Of a DNA stretch of 64,000 nt, positions 33,693-46,330 are shown piece by piece. A program made the position numbers and the translations under genes. Every line of letters starts with the position of its first letter. Position 1 is the stretch's first letter. Under the pieces are notes generated by a model that saw only the letters and a program-made list of their open reading frames with translations, was not told the origin of the DNA and did not search any database. The DNA lies in assembly GCA_030407085.1 (NCBI GenBank), contig CM059582.1:198632001-198696000 (forward strand), in the 5' to 3' direction. Source of the stretch: Trichopria drosophilae (Eukaryota; Arthropoda; Insecta; Hymenoptera; Diapriidae).

Positions 33693-36600
33693 ATCATATC
33701 AAGTGTTTTAAGCTTCGCAAAAAATGTGTGTTCACTTCTAGTAAAGCATCAAGTGAAATTAATATGTTATTCGTCTAATAAAGTTACGTAACTTGCTTGG
33801 ATGTACTCAATTTTTTTTAAGACTTACATTTTATAAGAAATCTTTATTTCTATTTAATTCGAATTTTTACTGTCCAAAAATGAAACAATAGATTTCTATT
33901 ATCTATCAATTTTATTCATTCTATTAAATAATGATTCTTACATTCACCTGAGGTAATATTTATTTCATTCATTATACTTTTATTTTGCATTTTGTTGTCG
34001 TTAAAATAATGTATTTAATCTGACTTATTCGTTAATATAAAATTTCTTAAAATACCAATAATTATTCGAAAGTGGTTCATCGTATGGTATAGGTCATATT
34101 GAATTTTGAAGTTTAAATAAGCGATCTCAAAGACCACCATTTTCAAAACTTTATAATATCCGCCTGGAAAACTCATATTATTCCAACTTTGTGGAGGGAA
34201 TTCTTGTGCATAAGAAAGTTAACAAACCTTAAAAAGTAATTTATGGCAGGTGTTATTTGCTGTACAATGAATTTACAAAAATGACATTTGACAATAAAAA
34301 ATTAGTTCTCAGAAACTTGGAATATTAAAGATCCGGAAATATTCCTAAATATTAAATAATAATAATGACATTTTATAAATTATGTTTATTTTTATTTATT
34401 TTTTCATATTAAACTAGGTCATATACCGATAATCAAAAGTTTAAACGGTTTCCAAATTAAAAATGGAATTTCGAAAATAATTTATTTTTTGAAATACTGA
34501 ATAATTTTAGTATGCTTTACTCGCCGTGTCAGGTTTTTTTCGTGTGAATGAACATTAAATAAATAACATTTACATATCGTTCAAACACTGTTTAAATAAT
34601 CCAAATAGATCATGCAAACTGTCAGTTAACTTCTTTATTTTGCTTATAAATATTCTCTATTCTGAATCTGTTCCAAAAAAATGCATAATCACTGACCCGA
34701 GCCCTAACGAAGCCATTGTTTATACGCATGTATTATGTATGAGATCATATCACAATCCGATACAATGTAGACAAGCCATATCAGCTTTCATTTCTATTTA
34801 GAAAAGTTCAAAGTTTGTAAAAGTATTACAGTTTATTGTCTCGCATTTAACAAGAAATTTACCTTCAACAATAAATGATTAACATACTGAAAGATGCCAG
34901 TAAGATCTAAGATTGAACCTTAAACAAGTCGCATTTTTATTTCAATATTTTGTATATTAATTAAAACCCAAAATATCCAATTTTAAAGGACAAATTTTAA
35001 TTTTTTTCGAAGTCTGATTAAAATTTTGGATGATTACTGAAGCATTTGCAAAATTGAGTTTTTATTGAATTTTCGTTTCAGTTTTGTATCATCTCACTAC
35101 TTCTTTAAATGATAAGCACGTACTTACATTTTTACAAGATTCTTTCAAAAATGATGTCATGTTGAACACTGAAAGAAATGATTTGCAAATTACATTTTTT
35201 ATTTAAAAGCAATTTTCAAAATGACGATACTTAGGATTTAACAAATAAATAGCTGACATTCCTGCAACGAAAGGAAAGTATAAAATCATATGACTTAAAA
35301 TTCAGTAACTAACATAATTTTCAGTGACAGACTTCTCTATGACTTGACAGATTATTTAATGCCATGCCTTAATTTGTGTTATCTTCTTACTACCTATATG
35401 ACTTGACACATCCACACATGTACATAATGATTTTTATGTATTTCATTAAATCAATGTGATTCAATATTATTCATAAAACGAAATACAATAAATAACTACA
35501 TCAATTATGTATTATACATTTCCTAATTTAAGATTTTCTGTGAATACAAGGGCAGTATAACATGAAAGGGTTGCTTCGAAAAATTTCGAAGTTGCCTAAA
35601 ACTATTACGAAACCTTTTCAAAATTTTCGGTAACGGTATAACTGCATAAAACTTCAGATACTTGTATCGGAAGTTTACTTAAGAAATATTTTCAAGTCTA
35701 AACTATGAAGTATTACATATGAAATTTTGTTTTAATTAATTTGATCATTTGTAATACTTAGAAACCACAAAACACGTCCAACGAGATCCATACAAACGCA
35801 TTATCTCAAGGTTAAGGTACAGTATGAGTCACGAAAATAATTCTAAAAAATCCTCTAGGATAAAATTTAATTTATTTTTTTTACCACAGAATTCGAGTCG
35901 ACAAAAATCCAAGATCAACAAATAATTGTAAAATTGTTAGGTAAATGTTAATCATTTTTAAAATACAATTATAATGAATCAAAAGTGCTTAATTTTGAAA
36001 CAACCTTCCAAGCTTTTCTGAAAATAAATGCTTCTGAATCACTGAAAATTTCATACTTTACCGGTATTGCGTGAGTGTTGAAGGTATACGACCAATCTAT
36101 TTTATGTGAAACAGCACCGTTAACGAGCAATACTTCATTCGCCGCTACTCTGTCGCACATTTTATGACATTCACGAGTGTTTTATTATGCCCGTTTATCC
36201 ACAATATAAATTTAAATGCATGTCCCTTTATTTCCTTTCCATAATATTGGTTGAAGATATATTGCATATCATTACACCTGTTGAAATTGTATTTACAAAA
36301 TATTAACTATTGCTGAAATCAATAACACAAAAAACTTGTATCCAGGGAATTTCACGGTGCTTTTAACATTTTTCCATAACAAAAAAAATGTTTCTTTTGA
36401 TATCTGAACCAAAATGTCACAGTTTGAAAGTTCCAACGAATAATAAAAAGCAAATACCACTCATTTTAACCAAGTGATTTTTAATAAATGCATACAATAA
36501 TATTTTTAAAAGACTATTTTCTAGCCACAGAAAAACATGATATGACTATTTTTAAATATTTTTATAGCGCTTTATGCAGGTGATTATAGAAATATAGTTA

Positions 36601-39600
36601 CTCGATTAATATTATTTTTATGATCATTATTTCTTAAAATCAATTGTATTTTCTTTTTACCCACATAAGTGTATTGTTATGATGTCTTTTTGATTTTTAA
36701 GTAAAGTTTTCCCAACGAAGTTATGACTCTAAGACAGTTATCTTACTACTACATTTACAGCGTTGAAAGTTGCGTCCAAATTTCAGACTTTCGGGTTAAT
36801 ACACTGTTCAATACCATTTACCCCATTGTAGTATATTTTGCAATAGAAAATTTGTTATTCTGAAAAATATTGCAAGGTAATAAAAATGTTAAAACCTGCA
36901 TTTCTATTTAAATATAGAATAGTATAGCAACGTAATTAGTAAAATGAATTATTTACGTTACTTTGTGGTTTATGTTAATAAAACACATTTAAATATTCGT
37001 TTTCCAGTCGCGTATCCTCCTTCCTCTATTCCCCATTCCTTTGGTGTTCTCTAATATGAATAAATGCGTTATTATTAATTTTATTATAATAATACACGTG
37101 CATAAAAATAATGCACGGAGTCAGGCTCATGCACTTTTTACAACCTCAATATCTACCCTGCATGTAAAAAATGCGAATTAATGTGCCCACACGGGAGTCG
37201 TAAATTTCTGAATGTAGTTGAAATAAATGTCACGTTTGACGTTAAATGGTTAATCTCGCATTCCAATAAAAGTACATCCGAGCTAAAAGCGTACAAATTG
37301 AAAAATTGTGAATTCGAAAAGCTCTGATTTATCTCTATGTATGACAGATCGTATTTAACACCGAACACTGAATAATATTCGTTTATTATTGAAGTCTAGC
37401 GTAAGTAATTGACAATTTTGCATATATTCAATTGATCTATCGCAAGAAGTGTATTTCTTCAAAAATGTCGTATTGTATAATTTCTATTAACTATTTTTTT
37501 CATATTTTTTAAATAATTTTAACACTCAGAAAAGATAACAAATTTTCGATGAATAAATGAAAATGATTACTTTACCAGAGTCAGGAGATGAACATAAATC
37601 GTAATAACTTTCGGTAACTTTGCCATACTTTGACCTGTGATGTATACTGTTTGCTCGACGGTTTCTGCTATTCCTTTCATCCCTTTTACAATTAGTTTTA
37701 TCACTTTTACTTAATCTCGTTTTGTTTCACCTTTTCTCTTTATTATCAGTATCCAAGTACACTTGAAGAAGTAAACTCGAAAACATTAACGATAAGCGAA
37801 CAATACAACAACCGAAGGATGATGAAAGGCACTTTTACCGAAGTTGAGCAGTTATTAACTGAGGGAGCCGAAACGGGAAACGATATTTTTCAAGGAAAGA
37901 CGAACGAGTGTTACAAAGTCTTGTAATGGACAATGTGTTCTTTCATTATTTTCGGTGAATTAATTAAAGACTTGAAAGAGCAAAAGTTTGTGATATTATC
38001 CGCATCGAGGCGAAATTCAAACAATGCATTAATATTTATTATCTTATTTGGTATCACTCTTTTCCATTTATAAACAAAGCTTTTGGTGTTTTTTTCTAAC
38101 TTGAATTTTAGATATATTTAATTAATTGTTCTCCATTAAATTGGTAATTTTGCAAAATGTAAATAAATTAAACACAAATTTAATACTTAAAAACATTTTG
38201 AGAATCGTTTAATCGTGATTATCACATGCATACGTTTTTGTAATACAATAACTAACAGAGCATATACTGAAAACTATTTTTTGGTAATAGATATAAAATT
38301 AATAAAAATGTATCGTTTAAAATAGGTCCTGTTGACGTTAATGTTTTTTTTTTTCGATTAATGATTAGTCGTTTACGATGTAGATAAATCATAACATTTC
38401 TTTTTTGATTTAGTAAAATTAACATCTGCAAATAATTCTACTAACTACATTTGTAATTATTTTAACCTCATTAAGGTAGTTACTATAACTAATGAAATTT
38501 ACTTGAAGACCTGACTGTATTTCTCTTATTTTTCACAATTAGACGTATGGAATGTTTTCTGTATTTTTCCTAATATATAATTATAAACTTTAATTACACA
38601 TTATGACAATCTTTCTACTAAAATAGAAGGATATATTTTTCAGTTTTTCAATTATTAGATAAGAGAAATATTTAAAGGCTTTCAAATAATAATCTCCCAA
38701 TTTCTCAAGTGAAAAAGAACGTGTACAATTAATATCACTTAATTTTTCCATGAAAAATAACAGGTGCTGTTCTTGCTTCACGAAAAATAACAATTTTTAT
38801 TTTGATTGCACGAGAACTAACACTTGCGATCCTTGACCCGCGGAAGGTACGGTTTTCCCTCCGTGCTCCTTGAAACGAACACTTGTCATTCTTGCTTCAT
38901 GAATATTAAATGTAGTGCTCTCAACAAGAAAATTTTAACTTGTTATTCATTTACATTTTGAAATTATGTTTCATTACTAATTATTTGCGATGCTTCTTCG
39001 AAATCATTCATGGAATCATAACTAAATATTATTCCTAGTTATAATGAAATTCCAGTTTTTGGAATTAGAACAAAATAAGTTGAAAAAGTGTTTCCAATGT
39101 ATGAAAAATGAAATCCCGAATGGAATAAAATTGTTTAAAAAACAATATCTAGTAGTACCATGTAAATAATACGATGATGACCAACTATCATTATAGATCT
39201 CTTACTGTTTATATAGGAATAATATAAACAGGAATAATATAAATAGGAACTAAAAATAGAAACTTTGGTAGCAGCAGTACATGTCAAAGATATTTTACTA
39301 GTCAAGTTTTCAATCATTTTCCATGTTTAATTGTCAAGAAAATAACAATTTATTACCTACAGTTCAGCCGATGAAATTTAACATTCAATTATTGTGATGA
39401 TGAAAAAACATAAATTTCATGATGATAATAACATTGCTATATGATATATCTGCTTTTACAATAATTTTTGCCCCTCAATATTTTAAACAAGCAAATAACA
39501 CGGTGTGACAGCGATCTGACAATTTTATGGGGATCTAGTATAAGATGTAGTATAAGATGTAGATCTAGTGAAACTGAGCAAGATGGTAGGGTATAATTTC

Positions 39601-41477
39601 CCCATACACCCCCAAAATCTCATTTTATGGCTAAAAACCGTTTTCAGACAGGTTCGTGTGAAAAATCGCTTACAACTACCCTAGCTACTTTTTATTCGAT
39701 TTAAAACTTTTTATTTTAAATTGATTACCAGAAAGCTCATCTTTCAGACTATCTAATCCTTGGATTGATGAAATGACAACTGAAGAAAATACAGTTGAAA
39801 GTATTTGTGATTTTTATTACTTTTTTTACTTTTTTTCAATTTTAACGAGCATTTTACAATATTATTGAATTGTGGAGATTATTGGCACTTAATTGAGTTG
39901 AAAGTATATTCAATTTCGCATTAAATGAGTTTTTGTTGAAAGAATATGGATAAAAATTGACGGAGATATGCAAGTTTGAAAATTTTAGAAATTTTTTGCT
40001 AAATTTACATCAAGCATATCTAACCTAGAATTAGCATCATGGAGCATCGCGAAGAAAGAAAATGATAACAACCTTTAAAATACTACAAAAATACAAAATG
40101 TATAATGATTTGGATTTTCTATATTATAATTCAGTATAGTTTAGAACAATACAAATGAAAGAAAATTAAACAAAATGAAAAATAAAATAATGACTGTTTT
40201 ATTTAAAAGTGGTTGCTTGTAAGCTTCCGTTTGTATAAGACATAACTTATTGTACGTACCAATGACCAGCAGTAATCAGAAAGCAAGTTGATTGACCTCT
40301 TCCTCTTTCCTTGGAAACATTCTTGAATGGTTTTTATTTCTTAGTGAAATCTTTCATCTTGTCACTCGTGTGGCCCAGCTATAGGTTAGAGGTGCTATAT
40401 TCGAGATTAAAAAATTTGTTAAACCCATCAAGCACAATTCTATTATTTTCCAGCTTTAAGCAGTGGAGCAGATCCATAAACAAACCACTTATAAAGGAAA
40501 ACTTATTGCGATTATCACACATTTTTATTGCCGCATATTAAGAAACAACATTTTTTTTGTTGTGAAGGAAGATACATAGTGTAGGCACCGTGCTAAAGAT
40601 TTGTTTATAAAGAGAATGTCGAAATGTTGATATTTCGGAATGAGCTATGATTTAAGTTCACATGCAGCGACCGAGTCAAAACTTAATAATAATATGTACC
40701 CACAACAAAATTTAGTGAAAAATTCATAAAATTTTAAGATTCGCATAATTTTGTCAATTTTTATTTGATTTCGTTCAACAAACGCGTATTCGCCATAAAA
40801 TCAGATTTTGGGAGTGTATTGGGAAATTATACCATACCATGTTGCTCAATTTGACTAAATATACTATACTTGTATCAAAGTGCCGGCTGATTTTATTATT
40901 TTGTAACACTGCGTAATTAGCTTCAATTTTTTTTACATTGTAACTATCGTCTATGTTAATCTTAGTAATCATAGAACTACCTTAGGCAGTTTTAAATTGC
41001 TTCATTGAGAAAGTAGGAATTTACATTGAAAATCGAACGTGAAAAAGTCTGAATCAATTTGCCTAAATTCTCTGTACGGGTGATTCTAATTATTATACAT
41101 ATATATGAGGCAAATTAACGAATGTCAAAGAAAATAATTAGGAATTGAACGAGAACAATTGAAAAAAGGTAATTTTTATTTCCAATAACTCTCGGTAAAT
41201 TCTAAATTAATTTCTTTGGCATTCTGTAAGCGTCCGTTTATATAAAGTAGAATTATCTTTACAGAACCCGAATTTTGAAAAATTTATTCAGACACTTTTA
41301 GTTTACGGCTTTTAGAATAAATTCTTTCCACATTGACATATCACTTTAGAACCCTCTTAAGTAATTTTCCGCATTAATGTTAATTCTGTTAGGAATTCCG
41401 AGATAGTAAGTGGAATTATCTGTAATTGGTCAGCCATTAAGTCTCGTCAAATTACCGTTTTATGGAACGGTGTAATT
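33693..41477. other. Probable neuroligin intron 1, continued
   Basis: AT-rich with no supported exon or RNA gene. A dispersed repeat copy starts near 39496 (AACACGGTGTGACAG, shared with 7079). Nothing else was recognised. Confidence 0.45.
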
Positions 41478-43412
41478 CATTGGTACTAGGGGCATTCCAT
41501 GCAGAGGCAAACATTGAGTCTCAGATTTTGTTCATAATTAGATATTTTGATGCCTTTCGGGTGTACTTGAAGTTCATTTGCGGAATTACCAAAATTTCAA
41601 TTATTTTGAAAGATATTGTTAATGGTAATTTTTGGGCATTTTTTTTCATTAACTTTTATCTCGAAATCTACCGATGTTAGAAAAAAATGTTTCCTACAAA
41701 AGTTGTGTAGAAAACCTTTAAATTTAATAATATGTGTTAAAAAGATTTATAATACAAGTTTTTATTGAATTTATTTAAATAATAAATTTTTAATACTTTT
41801 GTTCTACCCGAGGTACAGAATTTTTTTTTCAAAATATTTTTAAATTCAAGTCGGACCGCCCGCACGGTACTAAATATAGCTTTCCAAAGCATTTGCGACT
41901 TGTACGAAATCATTCCACATTCTCTGCTTTACATTAATTTTAATTTCTTATTAATATTATGACCCATTTCCTCACCACCCTACAAGTTTTAAAAAATAAG
42001 TAAAACAATTGTAGTATCTCCATTAGGCCAAATTCATAAGTTTGCTATTCGTTTCTCACTGCACTATTTTGTTCAATTTGTAATACAAAGTCATCATTGG
42101 AAAAACAGTCACACGACAATTCATCCTTTCGTCATTTATCAGCCTGCTCAAGATGATTGTAACACATGCACATTTAAAAGTTATGTTTCAGAAAATACTG
42201 AACATTGCACTGAAGCTGTTTACCTATTTAAAAAAAAATTAATTTCTTGGATTAAGAAAAAATATGGATCAAATAAAATTAAAAAAATTTGGATGAAGCC
42301 GCATAGCAAAAAAAAGTAAAAAGAAATTTCGTAATTTAGTGTATCATATTCATGATTTTGGTGTAAAAGCCGAATGGTACTTTTTTGCTACATCACACGG
42401 AAAAATGCTCGCGATGGAATTGGTGGTACGGTAAAAAGGTACGTTAGACGTGAAAGTTTACGTAGACCAGATACTGTACCTATTTCAACTCGAAAAGCAT
42501 TTTTCGACTTGGTTGAACAGAAATTTGACACAATGACATTTGACTTTTGTTCAAGTGAGGAGTATAACGAAGTAAAAGCGTTTTTAGTACAACGACTCTT
42601 AACTTGTAAAATAATATCTGGTACACGTAGTTTTCATTCTTTCGTTCCACTTACGAATAATGCAATTAGATGTAAAACAGTTTCAAGTTTCGACGTCAGT
42701 GTTTCTTCGGTATTAAATATTTAATAAAAACTACTGGAATAAAAATGTTAAATGTCACTAATTTAACATACTTCAATGTCTCAAATTTATCCACTGCCTA
42801 TATACAAACAATATTTGATATTTCTACTTTTAAATATAACAGTGGTGTAAAAAATGTAAAAAACGGTGGGTTAGGCCTAATGGGGACACCGCCATTTTTT
42901 TAAAATTATTTTTTTCAAAAACGCGCCGAATGTACCCTGCCTTCTGGGTGGTGAGGAAATGGGTCATAATATTAATAAGAAATTGAATCAATGTGAAGAA
43001 GAGAATGTAGAATGATTTCGTACAAGTCGTAATTGCTTTGGAAAGCTATATTTAGTACCCTGCGGGCGATTCGACTTAAATTTTAAAATATATTGAAAAA
43101 AAAAATTATTAAAAATTTAATTTTTAAATAAATTAAATAAAAACTTATATCATTAATCTTTTTAAAAAATATTATTAAATTTTATTTTTTTTACACAATT
43201 TTTGCAGGAAACATTTTTTTCTAACATCAATTGATTTCGAGATAAAAATAGATGAAAAAAAAGAACAAAAAATCCAATTAACAATATTTTGCAAAATAAT
43301 TGAAATTTCGGAAAAACCGCAAATAAACATCAAAATGCCCAATTATGAACAAAATCTGAGACTCAAAGTTTGCCCTCTGTATGGAAATACTATTGGTGTA
43401 AAATCAATGAAA
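41478..43412. mobile_element. Decayed DNA transposon with about 500-bp inverted repeats
   Basis: The left arm (about 41478-41986) and right arm (about 42940-43412) are inverted copies, sharing GAGTCTCAGATTTTGTTCAT, GATGTTAGAAAAAAATGTTT, ACTAAATATAGCTTTCCAAA and ATGACCCATTTCCTCACCAC. The 950-bp interior holds a broken coding region of a transposon-associated family. Arm similarity is roughly four fifths by eye, pointing to an old copy. Target duplication is not resolved. Confidence 0.75.
42135..42722 (+). pseudogene. Broken transposon-associated protein with SHGK..DGIGG motif
   Basis: Reading across frames, the region encodes DFGVKAEWYFFATSHGK and then DGIGGTVKR. This combination is common in repetitive insect and other animal genes that also carry an SDG.ASQYKN-type motif upstream; a mutated trace of that motif is visible near 42293-42330. 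A one-base loss in the A run near 42407 separates the two halves, and earlier stops interrupt the N-terminal part. The clean open frame 42374-42724 is therefore only the 3' portion with a shifted start. I do not assign the family to a named superfamily. It lies between the long inverted arms, consistent with a former transposase. Confidence 0.6.
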
Positions 43413-43759
43413 ATTGAAAGCCTATGTTGCTACTACGCGACTTATATCGACTAAAAATAAGTTCAGTTATATTATATCACTTATACATCACACGAACATG
43501 TAAAAAGATCAACATAAAATCGTCAAACATTAGAATTTTTCAAACAAGTCTTTCGATCAAAATCAAATTTGAAAAAATTCAAAAAGTACTTCGAGGTCAC
43601 TCTTGCAGATCGAGAATCTTGAAACGCGACATCACAATAGCAAGATAATAACTTCTCAATTTGTTTTAACTTTGATTTTGATATAAGTTATGTGATTGAA
43701 ACAAAAATAAAGAATGCCATTCCCCGTGTGAATGGATTAAATTTCACAGAAAAACATAT

Positions 43760-45646
43760 TTAAAATTTCTGTCGAGAAATTCTTGCTCTTTTCCTAAGAG
43801 TCTTATTCATTAGAATACGTAGCTTATAACATATATTATCGTATGTTTCTGTAAGTGGTTCCTCGTAGTATCCGATAACAACTTCCAGTAGAAAAGAAGG
43901 TATCGCAACACAAATAATTAATGACATAAAGACAATAATCGATGCGCGTATTATTTCTAAGGATTCGTCTGAATTTTTGCTTGATGGATTAAAACCAATA
44001 TTATCTAGAGAATCGAACAACCGATCAAAATCTAAATATAGAGAGTCGGTGTATCGAAAGGGATCATATTTAAATAAGCCAACTTCAAGAAACCATATCC
44101 GTAACTCATTAAAGCGTTCGAAGTAAATATAGTGTCTTGGTAGGGAAATTTGATTGAGTGTGCCGAACATCCTGTCAGAAAAACATCTCACTACATCCAT
44201 TCCGTAACGGTTGTTGGTATATTCTACTGCCACACGTCCCTTATTGGAGAGAAGAATGCTTACATTTCTGTGATATATCACCTTTCTCCAATCGTGACTC
44301 AGAATTGGACTACTGTCGATCATTTTCTCTGCTAATTTTCCTGCAGCTGGAATGTTAGAAAAATTGTAAATGGTATTTGGAAAATCAGTGTCAATGCCAA
44401 TAATCCATAATCCACTATTGTTAAGCTCTTCCAAAGTATCAATATTCCATGCTGGTCGTACATCCACAGAGATTTTAACTACATTCCCTAGTATCTCTGC
44501 CGTATAAAGAAAGGATTCAACAAAAAATGTGCAGAAAATTACTTTCTCTATTAACGACGTAGGCTGTCGGTCAACAGAAATGCTTAGTGCCATGTCCCAC
44601 ATATCCATGAACTTTAATTCTGTGATACGTAATTTATATATATAAGCACCGATTTTAATCAGTGTAACGACTAAAAAACTAACTATAAATAGCGGAATTC
44701 CTGAAGGATGGACTGTTACATCCTCCAAATATGTAATTGGTATACCAATGCATGACCCGGGTGTCACGAAAGGTAATGTATATAAAACTATCAAGCACGA
44801 CGTACCCTGGTTTATCAGTGCTATTATATGTTGTATGTAATATTGGATTTTGTTCCTTTCGTAACCTTTCATATCGTTTGTATAACTGATGAGACGAAGA
44901 GTTGCATTCATAGCCCTTGTTACAAATTCTGAAAACGGTAAGAGTTCAGTGAAATACGAACCAGCTGTAATAGGGTATCCTTGCAAGTCCTGTAATTTGT
45001 CCGGAAACCATATTATTGCCGATGAATATTGCTGACGAGTGTATTTTTTTATGAAAGGGTTCCGCTGGTGTATTGTAATTTTGGTATATGTAATATCCCA
45101 GACTGTACAATTCGAGTTGGTTTCCTTTGTTACAACTAAAAGAGTTAGATCTAAATACCTAAATTGCCATAAAGTAACAAGAAACCATTCAAACGGGGCA
45201 CGAAGACTCCCCTCCCAGAATAATACCAATAACTTCGGTCTGGGTTGTATGCTTCGATAATAATCTAAGAAACCAACTGAAAATTGTCCAATTTTGTCAA
45301 AATATGCTTCATATGCTGATTGAGGATAATTCTCCATATTAACTACTATTACAACGAGTTTAGCTGTATAGAGATGGTTACGAAGGCCGATTACAGTATA
45401 ATGTGTAAGTTGTATTGGCAATATCATAGACCATGGAATCTCAATAGTAAAGCTGTCTACAAATTTGTTATATTCTGATGAGTAAGCTTTATAGTCGGTG
45501 TCCAATGCGAGTACAGTCGGAAATAAATGCTCACTATTCGAAATATAATCCTTCAGGTTATGGAACCAAAAATTTTGAGAGTTTCCCGCAATATATCCTA
45601 TATTTATCCCAACAAGGAAATACAACAGTGCTTTTTGGTCAGTCAT
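43760..45646 (-). CDS. Divergent ionotropic receptor, copy 1 (altered segment)
   Basis: The 628-residue frame has the plan of arthropod divergent IRs, ligand-gated cation channels related to ionotropic glutamate receptors and used in chemosensation. It shows a hydrophobic N-terminus (about 6-21, possible signal peptide), an extracellular region, TM1 (about 316-337), pore-loop region with MWDMALSISV (349-358), TM2 (366-391), a second ligand-binding lobe, TM3 (566-592) and a basic tail. Compared with copies 2 and 3, a net 37-bp deletion near 44860 and a one-base gain near 44785 cancel out, so residues about 263-290 are read in another frame. This affects the end of the first lobe just before TM1 and probably impairs function. 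The start matches the other copies, and an in-frame stop lies just upstream. The coding region is intronless. Confidence 0.85.
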   Translation of the reverse strand: MTDQKALLYFLVGINIGYIAGNSQNFWFHNLKDYISNSEHLFPTVLALDTDYKAYSSEYNKFVDSFTIEIPWSMILPIQLTHYTVIGLRNHLYTAKLVVIVVNMENYPQSAYEAYFDKIGQFSVGFLDYYRSIQPRPKLLVLFWEGSLRAPFEWFLVTLWQFRYLDLTLLVVTKETNSNCTVWDITYTKITIHQRNPFIKKYTRQQYSSAIIWFPDKLQDLQGYPITAGSYFTELLPFSEFVTRAMNATLRLISYTNDMKGYERNKIQYYIQHIIALINQGTSCLIVLYTLPFVTPGSCIGIPITYLEDVTVHPSGIPLFIVSFLVVTLIKIGAYIYKLRITELKFMDMWDMALSISVDRQPTSLIEKVIFCTFFVESFLYTAEILGNVVKISVDVRPAWNIDTLEELNNSGLWIIGIDTDFPNTIYNFSNIPAAGKLAEKMIDSSPILSHDWRKVIYHRNVSILLSNKGRVAVEYTNNRYGMDVVRCFSDRMFGTLNQISLPRHYIYFERFNELRIWFLEVGLFKYDPFRYTDSLYLDFDRLFDSLDNIGFNPSSKNSDESLEIIRASIIVFMSLIICVAIPSFLLEVVIGYYEEPLTETYDNICYKLRILMNKTLRKRARISRQKF

Positions 45647-46330
45647 TTTTTACCATTTCCATGACATTGCATTCGTCCACATAACCTGTAAGAAATCAAG
45701 TGGAAATCTATTTAATAACTAGTAGATTTCCATATAAAATGTAGATTTCCAGAATACTTACACAACAATACTATAAAGCACGATGTATATGGTACTATGT
45801 CTTTGAGGTAACTTATTGTACGTTTTATACGAGTCAAGAATTTTGTAAAATGTTGTGGAAATTCAACGGTCTAGGAATCGCATTCAAAGTTCGATTCATA
45901 TAGGGATAATAATAATGACACGTGTCAAATTGTTTTACCGTAACCGATTGCAACATTCGATGCTTTATTTATTGATTTTTAAATGGCTTTTTTTCGTATT
46001 GCTGCAGTGAATTTCTGCCTTTTTCATATCGATCAATCTTTAATTTTTATATATAAATACCTCTAAACTTATTTTGTAATAAATTATTAAATTTAGAATA
46101 AAATTATTACATAAATTAAACTAACATTAAGTTTGTGATTATTAGACACTTAAATGCCATGAATATTCAAATTACCTTCCGTTAAAATACACCCCAGCAG
46201 CTGGAACACATATTTAAATGTTGCACAAAATATTATTTAGGTCGCTTGAGTGTATTAAACCGAAAATAGTTAAATCCACAATGATAAATTTGCATAATAC
46301 AGAAAAAAGTACTCTCGCCTTTCTTAAAAA
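45647..46330 (-). promoter_or_regulatory. Shared 5' flank of receptor copy 1, with splice acceptor
   Basis: About 680 bp upstream of the start is an inverted copy of 60555-61247 and resembles 50690-51277. It includes TTTCTTACAG (AG complement at 45686-45687) about 40 bases before the start codon, so an upstream noncoding exon is likely. Block TTATCATTGTGGATTTAAC is kept in all three flanks. Confidence 0.55.
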
